Assembly: GCA_029558905.1 (NCBI GenBank)
Contig: JAKQCX010000034.1
Location: 1 to 64,000 of the forward strand
Length of the DNA stretch: 64,000 nucleotides
Direction: 5' to 3'
Source of the DNA: Pseudomonadota bacterium
GTDB taxonomy: Bacteria > Pseudomonadota > Gammaproteobacteria > Burkholderiales > Thiobacillaceae
In this document: in pieces, positions 36,057-44,499 of the stretch
Layout of the letters: each line of letters starts with the position of its first letter
Numbering within the stretch: the stretch's first letter is position 1
Made by a program: the position numbers and the translations under genes
Notes under the pieces: model-generated
What the model saw: the letters and a program-made list of their open reading frames with translations, nothing else
What the model was told of the DNA's origin: nothing
Databases searched by the model: none

Positions 36057-36838
36057 TGCCCGCCCACCGCGCCCATGGCGCGTATGCCGGTACTCAGGGC
36101 CTGGCCCCACAGGCGCTCCAGGCTGGCCGGCAGGTACACCACGGTGAAGTAGAGCACGAGGAACCCCGCCCCCAGGGTGAGGGGAAAGCCCACGGCGAAG
36201 ATGTTCAGCTGGGGTGCTGCACGGGTCATCATGCCGATGCTCAGGTTGGTGGCCAGCAGGGCCGCCGTCACCGGCAGCGCGAGGTGCAGTCCCGTCATGA
36301 ACAGGGTCCCCCCCCAGCGGGCCAGGTCGGCGAATCCCGGCGCGCCAAGCCCGGCACCGACCGGGATGTCGACGAAGCTCTGCGCCAGGGCGGCGATCAC
36401 CACATGGTGACCATTGAAGGCAAACAGGACGAGGGCGGAGGCAATCGTCAGAAACTGGGCGATGACCGGGGTCTGCGCGCCATGGATGGGGTCGAACAGG
36501 GTGGCGAAGGAGAGGCCCATCTGCAGGCTCATGAGCTGGCCCGCGAACTCCACGGCGGCAAACACGATGCGCAGGGCAAAACCCAGGGCCGTGCCCACGG
36601 CGATCTGCTGCAGCAACACCAGCAGGCCATGCGCGGACATCAGGGACACCTGGCCCACATCGGGCAGGACGGGAGCCACCGCCACGGTGAGCACCAGGGC
36701 CATGGCCAGGCGGACGGTCCTGGGGGCGGCCCGGTTACCCAGCAGGGGGTCGAAGAACAGCCAGGCGGCGATGCGCGCGAAGGGGAACAGAAACATGGCC
36801 AGAAAGGCGTCCAGGTCCGCACTGCTGAGGCTAAGCAT
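36053..36838 (-). CDS. fliR: Flagellar biosynthesis protein FliR
   Basis: Membrane core component of the flagellar type III export gate, 261 residues with about six membrane helices. The N-terminal FLAMFLFPFARIAAWLFFDPLLGNR and the ELAGQLMSLQ-like segment (FAGQLMSLQMGLSFATLFDP) are typical. Its ATG shares one base with the fliQ stop (TGATG) and its stop overlaps the methyltransferase start (GTGA). flhB, the usual next gene, is not here. Confidence 0.93.
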   Translation of the reverse strand: MLSLSSADLDAFLAMFLFPFARIAAWLFFDPLLGNRAAPRTVRLAMALVLTVAVAPVLPDVGQVSLMSAHGLLVLLQQIAVGTALGFALRIVFAAVEFAGQLMSLQMGLSFATLFDPIHGAQTPVIAQFLTIASALVLFAFNGHHVVIAALAQSFVDIPVGAGLGAPGFADLARWGGTLFMTGLHLALPVTAALLATNLSIGMMTRAAPQLNIFAVGFPLTLGAGFLVLYFTVVYLPASLERLWGQALSTGIRAMGAVGGQ

Positions 36839-37107
36839 CAGCCAATCAGGGCGGGAATGCTGCCCAGCAGACGCACCACGTAATCCACCAGCAGGCGCAG
36901 GGTCCAGGGCCCGACGATCACCAGGACGAGGAACATCACCAAGAGCTTGGGGATGAAGGACAGGGTCATCTCGTTGATCTGGGTGGCGGCCTGGAACACC
37001 GATACCAGCAGGCCCATGAGCAGTGAGGCCAGCAGCAGGGGCCCTGCGGCCAGCATGGCCAGCTCCAGGGCCTGGCGCACGATGGCCACGACGGTATCCG
37101 GGCTCAT
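36838..37107 (-). CDS. fliQ: Flagellar biosynthesis protein FliQ
   Basis: Small export-gate membrane protein of 89 residues with two helices (ALELAMLAAGPLLLASLLMGLLVSVFQ and KLLVMFLVLVIVGPWTL), starting MSPDTVVAIVRQ, and containing the conserved QAATQINEMTLSFIPK loop. It overlaps fliP by four bases and fliR by one base. Confidence 0.95.
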   Translation of the reverse strand: MSPDTVVAIVRQALELAMLAAGPLLLASLLMGLLVSVFQAATQINEMTLSFIPKLLVMFLVLVIVGPWTLRLLVDYVVRLLGSIPALIG

Positions 37108-37841
37108 GACTGAAAGGTGGCCACCAGCGAGGCGACCAACAGGTTCCAGCCATCCGCCAGCACGAACAGCATGATCTTGAAGGGCAGGGACACCAGTACG
37201 GGAGAGAGCATCATCATGCCCATGGACATGAGCACACTGGCCACCACCATGTCGATGATGAGGAAGGGGATGAAGACGATGAAGCCGATGGTGAAGGCGG
37301 TCTTGATCTCGCTGATGACATAGGCGGGCACCAGCACCTTCAGTGGCGTGTCCTCCGGCCCGTTCAGGGCCGGGATGCGGGCCAGGCGCACGAACAGGGC
37401 CAGATCCTCCTGCCGGGTCTGCGCGAGCATGAACGCGCGCAGGGGCCGGGCGCCCAGCTCCGCGGCCTGCGCCAGGTCGATGCGGTTTTCCGTATAGGGG
37501 CGCCAGGCGGTTTCATGCACCTTGTCGAACACCGGCGCCATGACGAAGAAGGTCAGGAACAGGGACAGACCGACGATGACCTGGTTGGGCGGGGCGGTCA
37601 TGGTGCCCATGGCCTGGCGCAGGAGGGACAGGACGATGACGATGCGCGTGAAGGCGGTCATCATCAGCAGGACCGCGGGCAGAAAGGTCAGCGACGTGAG
37701 CAGCAGCAGCGCTTCGATGCTGAAGGTGTATTGCGTGGTACCACCCGCGCCCGGGCTGCTGGAAAAGGCCGGGATGCCGGGCGCGGCCCAGGCCGTCGCG
37801 GGCAGCGCCAGCGCAAGGAAGAGGGAGGATCCGCGCGGCAT
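37104..37841 (-). CDS. fliP: Flagellar biosynthesis protein FliP
   Basis: Export-gate protein of 245 residues with a cleavable N-terminal signal (LFLALALPATAWAAP) and four membrane helices. Conserved segments include LTSLTFLPAVLLMMTAFTRIVIVLSLLRQA, the GTMTAPPNQVIVGLSLFLT stretch and the C-terminal DMVVASVLMSMGMMMLSPV...PFKIMLFVLADGW. Starts two bases after fliO ends and overlaps fliQ by four bases. Confidence 0.95.
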   Translation of the reverse strand: MPRGSSLFLALALPATAWAAPGIPAFSSSPGAGGTTQYTFSIEALLLLTSLTFLPAVLLMMTAFTRIVIVLSLLRQAMGTMTAPPNQVIVGLSLFLTFFVMAPVFDKVHETAWRPYTENRIDLAQAAELGARPLRAFMLAQTRQEDLALFVRLARIPALNGPEDTPLKVLVPAYVISEIKTAFTIGFIVFIPFLIIDMVVASVLMSMGMMMLSPVLVSLPFKIMLFVLADGWNLLVASLVATFQS

Positions 37842-37843
37842 GC

Positions 37844-38284
37844 TCAACCGGGGCGCTTCGGCAACAGTTCCCTGAGTCTGTCGGCGAACCCCGACGCGCC
37901 GGCCGCCGTCTGTCCGATCGCGCCAGGCGGTGGACTGGCCGGGCGCGGCATGTCGTGCAGGCGCGTCACCTGCCCGCCCCCCACACCCAGCAGCAGCCAG
38001 GTGCCCCCCACTTCCACCACCACCAGGCGCTCCCGGGGCCCCAGCATGACGCCGCCCACCACCTTCACCACCCCCTGGGCCCCGGTCTGGCCCGGGGAAA
38101 AGCGGCGCAGGAACCAGAAAAACCCGGCCAGGGCCGCCAGCACCACGGCCAGACCCAGGAGGCCCTGCAACAGCACGCCAAAGGTGGATGCCCCGGTCAC
38201 GGCCGGCACATCGCCGCCGGCCAGACCGGTCCGGCTGGCGCAGGCCAGCGCCACGGCGGCGCCCACGCGCGCGCAAGGGCTCAT
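37844..38284 (-). CDS. fliO: Flagellar biosynthesis protein FliO
   Basis: A 146-residue membrane protein needed for stable assembly of the FliP gate. It has a weak N-terminal signal-like segment, one strong helix (LLGLAVVLAALAGFFWFLRRF near residues 42-63) and the FliO cytoplasmic motif (VVGGVMLGPRERLVVVEVGGTWLLLGV). Its ATG overlaps the fliN stop (ATGA). Confidence 0.88.
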   Translation of the reverse strand: MSPCARVGAAVALACASRTGLAGGDVPAVTGASTFGVLLQGLLGLAVVLAALAGFFWFLRRFSPGQTGAQGVVKVVGGVMLGPRERLVVVEVGGTWLLLGVGGGQVTRLHDMPRPASPPPGAIGQTAAGASGFADRLRELLPKRPG

Positions 38285-38769
38285 TTATTGAGACGGCGGA
38301 GGCGTTCCGCGGGAGTGATGATGTCCGTGAGCCGGATACCGAACTTGTCGTTCACCACCACCACCTCGCCCTGCGCGATCAGGCAACCGTTCACCAGGAC
38401 GTTCATGGGCTCGCCGGCCAGGCCGTCGAGCTCCACCACGGAACCCTGCGCCAGTTGCAGCAGGTTGCGTATGGCGATCTTGGTACGTCCCAGTTCGACA
38501 TTGATCTGCACCGGGATGTCCAGAATCATGTCCAGATTGTTGGCCGCGGGCGGGCCGCCGTCGGGGACCAGGTTCTGGAAGATCCGCGCCTTGCGCACCG
38601 TGGCCTCGGCCGCGTCTTCGCCCCCCGCGGCCTCCTGCTCGGCCAGGGCGGCGGCCCAGGGGTCCTCCGCATCCCCGTCGACGGGTGCGACGGCCTCCTG
38701 CTCGGCCAGGGCGGCCGCCCAGTCATCGGCGGAAACGTCTGTCTCCGTCTCCTTCGCTTCCTCGCTCAT
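38281..38769 (-). CDS. fliN: Flagellar motor switch protein FliN with duplicated N-terminal motif
   Basis: C-ring switch component of 162 residues. The C-terminal SpoA domain (about residues 85-155: DIPVQINVELGRTKIAIRNLLQLAQGSVVELDGLAGEP...VNDKFGIRLTDI) is standard. The acidic N-terminus contains the DDWAAALAEQE motif twice, 21 residues apart (about 16-26 and 38-48); one copy is normal. DNA strings at 38628-38652 and 38691-38715 are nearly identical with period 63, so it is an in-frame duplication. It overlaps both fliM and fliO by four bases. Confidence 0.93.
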   Translation of the reverse strand: MSEEAKETETDVSADDWAAALAEQEAVAPVDGDAEDPWAAALAEQEAAGGEDAAEATVRKARIFQNLVPDGGPPAANNLDMILDIPVQINVELGRTKIAIRNLLQLAQGSVVELDGLAGEPMNVLVNGCLIAQGEVVVVNDKFGIRLTDIITPAERLRRLNK

Positions 38770-39764
38770 GCCTTGCTCCCGGCGCAGATCATGCGCTCAT
38801 CCGCCTGCAGCACCTGGCTGACCTTCAGCGCCAGCTGGCCATTCCTCTGGCCGTACTGGCAGCGAAACAGGGGGATGCCGTCCACCTCGGCCACCACGGC
38901 TTCGGGCAGATCCAGGGAGATCACGTCGCCCTGCTTCAATTCCAGGATCTGCCCCAGGGTGACCGAAGTGTGTCCCAGGCTGGCGACCAGCTCGACGATG
39001 GCCTCCTGCACCTGCAGGGTCATCTGCTGCACCCAGCGCTCGTCCGCCTCGGCCCGGTCCGCCTGCATGGTGCTGGTCAGCATGTCCCGGATCGGCTCGA
39101 TCATACTGTAGGGCAGGCAGACGTGGAAATCGCCGCCGCCGGATCCCAGCTCGATATTGAAGGTGGTCACCACCACCACTTCCGTCGGCGTGGCGATGTT
39201 GGCGAACTGGGTGTTCATCTCCGAGCGCACGTGCGTGAACTGCACGGGGTAGAGGTTCTCCCAGGCCTTCTGCATCTCCTCGAAGGTGACTTCCAGCAGC
39301 TTCTTGATGATGCGCTGCTCCGTGGCGGTAAAGTCCCGGCCTTCCACGCGCATGTGGAAGCGACCATCGCCGCCGAACAGGTTGTCCACCACCAGGAAGA
39401 CGAAGTTGGGGTCGAACACGAACAGCCCGGTGCCGCGCAGGGGGTGCATGTGGATCATGTTCAGGTTGGTGGGCACGATCAGGTTGCGCACGAACTCGCT
39501 GTACTTGATCACCGTCACCGGGCCCACGGATATCTCCGCCGTGCGGCGCATGAGGTTGAACAGGCCGATGCGGAAGTTGCGTGCGAAGCGTTCGTTGATG
39601 ATCTCCAGCGTGGGCATGCGTCCACGCACGATACGTTCCTGGCGGCCGATGTCATAGGGACGTACGCCCTCGCCGCCCTCTTCCGACGCGGCCTCCTCCA
39701 ACTCGCCGGTCACGCCCCGCAGGAGGGCGTCTACTTCTTCTTGGCTGAGGATGTCGTCCGCCAC
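38766..39764 (-). CDS. fliM: Flagellar motor switch protein FliM
   Basis: C-ring protein of 332 residues that binds CheY-P. The N-terminal CheY-binding peptide (DDILSQEEVDALL) is intact, followed by the CheC-like middle domain (about 45-230, with the GG motif seen in LRGTGLFVFDPNFVF) and a C-terminal SpoA domain (SLGHTSVTLGQILELKQGDVISLD). It overlaps fliN by four bases and follows fliL by 21 bases. Confidence 0.96.
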   Translation of the reverse strand: MADDILSQEEVDALLRGVTGELEEAASEEGGEGVRPYDIGRQERIVRGRMPTLEIINERFARNFRIGLFNLMRRTAEISVGPVTVIKYSEFVRNLIVPTNLNMIHMHPLRGTGLFVFDPNFVFLVVDNLFGGDGRFHMRVEGRDFTATEQRIIKKLLEVTFEEMQKAWENLYPVQFTHVRSEMNTQFANIATPTEVVVVTTFNIELGSGGGDFHVCLPYSMIEPIRDMLTSTMQADRAEADERWVQQMTLQVQEAIVELVASLGHTSVTLGQILELKQGDVISLDLPEAVVAEVDGIPLFRCQYGQRNGQLALKVSQVLQADERMICAGSKA

Positions 39765-39785
39765 GCGCCCGCGCTCCGCATCCGC

Positions 39786-40283
39786 CTACTGGATGATGAA
39801 GGTGTCGAAGAGCGCCTTTTGCACGCCCTGGGATGCATTGGAGACCCCCAGCACACGATTGATCTCCTCGCGGATCTCCCGTGCCAGCACATCCTTGCCA
39901 TCGGGTCGGCTGAGCTCTTCGGCCGTCTTGCTGGACAACAGCCGGTTCATCGCGTCGCGCACCTCGGGCATGCGCGCCTTGAGCCTGTCCTTCAGCTTGG
40001 CATCCGCCAGCAGGAGCTGGATCTCCGTCTGCAGGTAGCTCTCCTGGTCGGCCAGGTTGAGGGTGAACTGGCCCAGCTTGTCATACACGCGCGGCTTTTC
40101 ATCCAGCATCTCGGCATCCTCGGCCTTGCCCTGCCGGGTCTTGTCAGGCGCCGAAGCGAGCCACCAGTACGCCAGCCCGACCCCTAACAGGACGATGACA
40201 CCCACCACCAGCAGAATGATGAGGAGCAACTTACGTTTCTTGCCCGGTGGCGGGCTTTGCACCGGGGCTTCTTCTTGGGCCAT
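39786..40283 (-). CDS. fliL: Flagellar basal body-associated protein FliL
   Basis: A 165-residue single-pass inner-membrane protein that supports stator function. The basic N-terminus (PPPGKKRKLL) is followed by the helix LLIILLVVGVIVLLGVGLAYWWL and a periplasmic domain ending in the typical IREEINRVLG...VQKALFDTFIIQ. It is first in the fliLMNOPQR run; the 173-base gap to fliK contains an AT-rich patch (40270-40370) that could hold a promoter or terminator, but no clear consensus is seen. Confidence 0.92.
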   Translation of the reverse strand: MAQEEAPVQSPPPGKKRKLLLIILLVVGVIVLLGVGLAYWWLASAPDKTRQGKAEDAEMLDEKPRVYDKLGQFTLNLADQESYLQTEIQLLLADAKLKDRLKARMPEVRDAMNRLLSSKTAEELSRPDGKDVLAREIREEINRVLGVSNASQGVQKALFDTFIIQ

Positions 40284-40456
40284 ATGTTTTGCGCGAATCG
40301 AACCGGGTCAAAAAAATATCACACGAAAACAGAATGTTTCGCACACATGCTTGTGTTTTTTATTACGACATGGATGGACAGAGGGCAAGCAGCCTGCATC
40401 CGGTGGATCGAGCCGGCACCGGGCGGTTCCCGCGGGTGGGGGCATGCGCCGTCCAC

Positions 40457-41581
40457 TCAGACGTACAGATCCACCAGACCCAAGCCCGCACGGCCCATGT
40501 ACGGGCCCTGCGCCATGTCCGCTGCCACGCCCGGCGCATCCCAGCCGGACGGCTGCCGGGTGGGATGGACCTCGTCCCGGGCCGGCATCCACGCGTGGGA
40601 AAAGGCCTCATCCCGCACCTGGGCCTGCCCCAGGGAGATGCCGACCTCCGCCAGCATCTCCCGCAGTCTGGGCATGGCCGCCTCGATGGCCTCCCGCACC
40701 GGGGCATGGGGGGAGAAAAACTGGGCGCCGGCCTCCCCGCCCCCCAGGGACAGCCTGACCTCCAGCGGACCCAGATGCGGAGGGTTCAAGGCGATCTCGG
40801 CCCTGAGTGCATGGTGCGAGGACAGCCAGACGATGCGTTCGCCCAGCTCCTGGGGGAACATGGCACTGCGCAGGGGCGCCTCCACGCCGAGATGCATGCC
40901 CCCGGCCAACGGCCGGGTCAACGCATCGCCGACCATGCCCGGGGTGGCATGCGTGGGCATGGCGGTAGCGTCCGGCGGACCAGGCGGGTGGGTGTGCGGC
41001 GCGCCTATGCCTGGAACCGGCATCGCCGGCACGCCCGCATGGGGGCCGGTGCGCGCGCCACCGGCCGCGGCCTGCTCGTCCTGGCCCGACCACGGCAAGG
41101 CTTGCCCATCCGCGGCAGATCCTGCCGCGGATGGCTGGGCCGCCGACGCAGGCGGATCGGCCCGGAGCGGCGGCAAGGGCACGGCATCGCCCCGGCGCCC
41201 GCCCTTGTCCGGCGCCGGGACGGGAGTGTCCGTCTCCCTGCCCAGGCGCATGTCCCGGGCCGCGATCCGTACTTCTGCGACGATGAGCGATATGGCCAGC
41301 GGCGTCTGTCCGGCATCCTCTCGAGGCCAGGGCCACACAGCCGGAAGCGCCTCTCCCGCCTCGGCCTGCGCTGTCACGACATCCGGCGCCGCGGCGGGGA
41401 CTTCCCCTGCATGCACCGGCGCGGGGTTCAGGCGCGCAAGCAATACATCCGCGAAGGGGTCGCCGGCACCGGCCGCGCGTGCGGTCGGGCCGGTCTCGCC
41501 CCTGGCGGCCAGCACCACGCCCGGGACATGCGACACCTTGCCAGCACCCACACCCAACAACACTGCCAACATCTCGCTCAT
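40457..41581 (-). CDS. fliK: Flagellar hook-length control protein FliK
   Basis: A 374-residue export substrate and molecular ruler. The first two thirds are low-complexity, proline/alanine-rich as in other FliK proteins; the C-terminal domain (about residues 270-350) has LGERIVWLSSHHALRAEIALNPPHLGPLEVRLSL, the Flg_hook signature that interacts with FlhB. The ATG at 41581 follows GGGAGAG; an upstream in-frame ATG at 41608 lacks this. It lies between fliJ and fliL. Confidence 0.87.
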   Translation of the reverse strand: MSEMLAVLLGVGAGKVSHVPGVVLAARGETGPTARAAGAGDPFADVLLARLNPAPVHAGEVPAAAPDVVTAQAEAGEALPAVWPWPREDAGQTPLAISLIVAEVRIAARDMRLGRETDTPVPAPDKGGRRGDAVPLPPLRADPPASAAQPSAAGSAADGQALPWSGQDEQAAAGGARTGPHAGVPAMPVPGIGAPHTHPPGPPDATAMPTHATPGMVGDALTRPLAGGMHLGVEAPLRSAMFPQELGERIVWLSSHHALRAEIALNPPHLGPLEVRLSLGGGEAGAQFFSPHAPVREAIEAAMPRLREMLAEVGISLGQAQVRDEAFSHAWMPARDEVHPTRQPSGWDAPGVAADMAQGPYMGRAGLGLVDLYV

Positions 41582-41632
41582 CGCGTCTCTCCCAAGCCTT
41601 GCGGGCAAGAACTAGCAACTTGCGTGCCGTCG

Positions 41633-42085
41633 TCAATCCAGGGGACGTCGCCCGTACGGCCGGGCCAGATGCGCCGCGGCAGCGTCGGTGATGCGCTGCT
41701 CGCGTTTCTCCTCATCGCGCAGTGCTTCACGTCGATGTCGCGCGGCCAGGGTTTCATAGGCCTTGACCTGGCGACGCTGGGCCAGCCATTGTTCATGCGC
41801 CGCCAGCCATCGCGCGTGCGCGTGACACACCTCCGTTTCCTGGTGTGCGATGGCCTGGTCCAGCTTGAGCAGAAAGGCTTGAAACTCGCGCAGCATGTGT
41901 ATGCCCATGCCGCGTGTGCCCGCGCCTGCCATGCGCTGCTGGTACTCGCGCCTGTAACCGCGGATTTCCTCCAGGCGCTGACGCGCCGCCTCTTCCTTGC
42001 GCCCGTGGATGCGCAACAGCCGCTCCGCGGCCTGCAGGCGGTGCCTGGCATGATCCAGCAGGACCTGCAGGGGAAACCCGGCCAT
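41633..42085 (-). CDS. fliJ: Flagellar export protein FliJ
   Basis: A 150-residue, mostly helical export chaperone/escort. The MAGFPLQVLLDHARHRLQAAERLL start and the long charged coiled-coil to the C-terminus match FliJ; the family's sequence conservation is low, and assignment leans on position before fliK and coiled-coil character. It normally follows fliI, but here the upstream gene is trm112, 14 bases away. Confidence 0.8.
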   Translation of the reverse strand: MAGFPLQVLLDHARHRLQAAERLLRIHGRKEEAARQRLEEIRGYRREYQQRMAGAGTRGMGIHMLREFQAFLLKLDQAIAHQETEVCHAHARWLAAHEQWLAQRRQVKAYETLAARHRREALRDEEKREQRITDAAAAHLARPYGRRPLD

Positions 42086-42099
42086 GGGCGGACGTGGCT

Positions 42100-42288
42100 T
42101 CAGGACTGGACCACTTCCTCCGTATCCGTCAGCGGGCGCGCCTCCTCCTCCAGCATGACCGGGATGCCATCGCGGATGGGAAAGGCCAGGCGATCGGCCT
42201 TGCAGATCAGTTCCTGGCGCGCCTTGACATGCACTAGGGGGCCCTTGCACAGGGGGCAGACGAGGATTTCAAGCAGTTTGGGGTCCAT
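42100..42288 (-). CDS. Trm112/YcaR family protein
   Basis: A 62-residue protein starting [20 protein letters not shown] with one CPLCK zinc-like pair only (the second Cys pair reduced to one ICK), as is usual for the bacterial YcaR group, and ending [20 protein letters not shown]. Archaeal/eukaryotic Trm112 activates methyltransferases; the bacterial role is unsettled. It overlaps the lpxK end by 20 bases. In most betaproteobacteria kdsB follows; here fliJ follows instead. Confidence 0.9.
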   Translation of the reverse strand: MDPKLLEILVCPLCKGPLVHVKARQELICKADRLAFPIRDGIPVMLEEEARPLTDTEEVVQS

Positions 42289-43306
42289 GGCGTGCGTCGC
42301 GGTGCGTGGAGAGACGGGAGAGGATGCGCTGTTTTAGCCCCCCCTCCACGTGCGCGTCAACCGCCAGGTACCAGCAATCCTCCAGCTCGGGCGCGCGCGC
42401 GTGAGACATGAGTTTCACGGCATCCTTCTCCGTCATGAGCACCCGGCCCGGCGGCAGCGCTTCCGGAGGCAGAGGGTGGTGGTCGGACAGGGCATGCGCG
42501 GCAAACGTCAGACCCAGTGCCGTCAGGTGGTCGAAGAAGCGTTGTGGATTGCCGATGGCCGCCACGGCATGTAGCGGCCTGTCTGCCAGTTCCCGTGCCG
42601 TGGCGGTACGCGTCGCATCCCGCAGGGCATGGAACACCGCCCCGAGCAGGCGCATGCGAAAGGCATGGACAGGCAAGTCGGCCCGGCCATCGCCATTCAC
42701 CACGACGGCATCCACCCGTCCCAGGCGCTGGCGGTGTTCACGCAGGGGGCCGGCCGGCAACAGCCAGCCATTCCCCAGCCCGCGCATGCCATCCACCACG
42801 GCAATTTCCAGGTCCCGCGCCAGGGCATAGTGCTGCAGACCATCATCCGCCAGGATCACGTTCACCTCGGGATGGAAGGCCAGCAGACGCCGGCCCGCCT
42901 CCACCCGCCGCCGCCCGACCCATACGGGACAAGCGCACCGACGCGCCAACAGCACGGGCTCGTCCCCCGCCAGGGCGGGGTCGCTGTCGGCCCGCACGGG
43001 CATGGCTTGCCGCCGCTTGCCGCCATGCCCGCGGCTGACGATCCCGGGCCGCCAGCCGGCCGTCCGCAGCCAGTCCACCAGCGCCAGGATCAAGGGGGTT
43101 TTGCCGGTTCCTCCCGCCGTGATGTTGCCCACGACGATGACCGGCACGGGCAGGCGTTCGCTGCGCAGCAAGCCCAGGCGATAGGCCCGGGCGCGCAGTT
43201 TCACCAGGAGTCCGAACAGGAGGCTGAACGGCAGCAGCGACACCCGCCAGGCCAGACAGCCCGGGCCCCGGCCATACCAGCAGCGGGTAATGAAGCGTTC
43301 GAACAG
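42269..43306 (-). CDS. lpxK: Tetraacyldisaccharide 4'-kinase (LpxK), probable CTG start
   Basis: Inner-membrane-associated kinase that phosphorylates lipid A precursor to lipid IVA. It carries the P-loop-like [13 protein letters not shown] near residues 57-69, the SRGHGGKRR segment, the DDGLQHY motif and the late MTEKDAVKL. The first standard codon (GTG at 43243) would miss the conserved N-terminal helix; sequence upstream continues in frame with [10 protein letters not shown], which matches the usual start of LpxK. A GGGAGG Shine-Dalgarno lies six bases before a CTG at 43306, giving 345 residues. The CTG start is inference from homology and spacing. It lies between exbD and trm112. Confidence 0.85.
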   Translation of the reverse strand: MFERFITRCWYGRGPGCLAWRVSLLPFSLLFGLLVKLRARAYRLGLLRSERLPVPVIVVGNITAGGTGKTPLILALVDWLRTAGWRPGIVSRGHGGKRRQAMPVRADSDPALAGDEPVLLARRCACPVWVGRRRVEAGRRLLAFHPEVNVILADDGLQHYALARDLEIAVVDGMRGLGNGWLLPAGPLREHRQRLGRVDAVVVNGDGRADLPVHAFRMRLLGAVFHALRDATRTATARELADRPLHAVAAIGNPQRFFDHLTALGLTFAAHALSDHHPLPPEALPPGRVLMTEKDAVKLMSHARAPELEDCWYLAVDAHVEGGLKQRILSRLSTHRDARHGPQTA

Positions 43307-43329
43307 TTCCGGCCTCCCTAGGCCCGGGT

Positions 43330-43752
43330 TCAGGAAGGCGCGGCGGCCTGGGTCACGAAGGTGACACGCGGGAAACCCGCGCGCCGGGCCGCGTCCATGA
43401 CCCGCACCACGGACTGGTGCGTGGCACGGGCATCGGCGGAGATGACCACGACCGGATCCTTCTGGCCACCCGCCGCCGCCCGCAGGGCCTGGACGATGCC
43501 CTCCACGCCCACTCCCGCCAGTACCACCTCGTTCACCTCGTACTGCCCCTGCTCGCTCACACTCACCGTGATCTGCGCGGGGGTTTCCTTGGCACTGTCG
43601 CCCCGGGCTTCGGGCAGATTGATCTGGAGTTCGGAAAAACGCGCGTAGGTGGTGGTGATCATGAGAAAGATCAGGATCACCAGCAGCACGTCGATGAGGG
43701 GGATGAGGTTGATCTCCGGGTCCTCCCGCCGGGCACCACGCTGAAAATTCAT
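43330..43752 (-). CDS. exbD: ExbD/TolR family protein (second copy)
   Basis: A 140-residue biopolymer transport protein with one membrane helix (INLIPLIDVLLVILIFLMITTT) carrying the essential aspartate in LIDVLL, then a periplasmic domain ending FPRVTFVTQAA. It follows exbB after 32 bases and precedes lpxK, as in many betaproteobacteria. No tonB is adjacent. It differs strongly from the first ExbD in this window (MIDVMF, different periplasmic region), so the two sets are not recent duplicates. Confidence 0.92.
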   Translation of the reverse strand: MNFQRGARREDPEINLIPLIDVLLVILIFLMITTTYARFSELQINLPEARGDSAKETPAQITVSVSEQGQYEVNEVVLAGVGVEGIVQALRAAAGGQKDPVVVISADARATHQSVVRVMDAARRAGFPRVTFVTQAAAPS

Positions 43753-43784
43753 GTTAGGGGTCTGTCGAGGAAAGCTGCATGGGC

Positions 43785-44390
43785 TTATTTACGCTCGCCG
43801 TGGATGATTTCCACCAGACGCAGGGTCTCCTGCTCCATCTCCACCAGGAAGGCGTCCACCCGGCCACGGAAAAAGCGATAGAAGATCAGGCTGGGAATGG
43901 CGACGATGAGGCCATAGGCCGTGTTGTACAGGGCCACCGAGATGCCATGTGCCAGCAGCGCCGGATTGCCGCCGGCAGGGGACTGGGAGCCGAAGATCTC
44001 CACCATGCCCACCACCGTGCCCAGCAGGCCCATCAGCGGGGACACCGCGGCGATGGTGCCCAGCGTGGTGAGATAGCGCTCCAGGTCGTGGGCCACGGCC
44101 CGGCCGGACTCCTCCAGCGATTCCTTCATGAGCTCCCGGCTGAGGCCAAGATGGCGCAGGCCCACGGCAAACACCCGTCCCAGGGGGGAGCCCTCCGCCA
44201 GGCCGCGCAGGAGGTCCGGATTGGTGCCATGCCTGCGCAGATGCTCCAGGGTCTGCTCCAGCAGACCCTGTGGCAGTACCTGCCGGTGGCGTAGGGTGTA
44301 GGTGCGTTCAAAGATGATGGCCAGGGCCAGGATGGAGGCGATGATCAGCGGCCAGATGGGCCAGCCGGCGGCTTCGATGAGGGCTAACAA
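43785..44390 (-). CDS. exbB: MotA/TolQ/ExbB proton channel protein (second copy)
   Basis: A 201-residue inner-membrane protein with three helices: WPIWPLIIASILALAIIFERT at the N-terminus, YLTTLGTIAAVSPLMGLLGTVVGMVEIF near 115 (with the conserved PLMGLLGTVVGM pore segment) and ISVALYNTAYGLIVAIPSLIFYRFF near 150. It is upstream of exbD and lpxK and divergent from pcnB, 109 bases away. TolQ is an alternative name, but no tolAB or pal genes are nearby. Confidence 0.92.
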   Translation of the reverse strand: MLALIEAAGWPIWPLIIASILALAIIFERTYTLRHRQVLPQGLLEQTLEHLRRHGTNPDLLRGLAEGSPLGRVFAVGLRHLGLSRELMKESLEESGRAVAHDLERYLTTLGTIAAVSPLMGLLGTVVGMVEIFGSQSPAGGNPALLAHGISVALYNTAYGLIVAIPSLIFYRFFRGRVDAFLVEMEQETLRLVEIIHGERK

Positions 44391-44499
44391 TGCCGTGTTC
44401 CAGACAGGAAAGCGATTGGCAACTGTAGCCCGGCCCCGGCTGCCAGGGCAAGCCGGCTGCTATACTGCCCGCGCCCGTGAATCTCCCCGCCATTCGTCG

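Noticed and set aside
36053-37153. Long frame joining fliR and upstream sequence
   Set aside because: The part before 36838 is fliQ read in the wrong frame; FliR similarity begins at MLSLSSADLDAF.
37842-38276. Extension of the fliP reading frame through fliO
   Set aside because: FliP begins at its signal peptide at 37841; the upstream frame is a shadow of fliO, which is clear in another frame.
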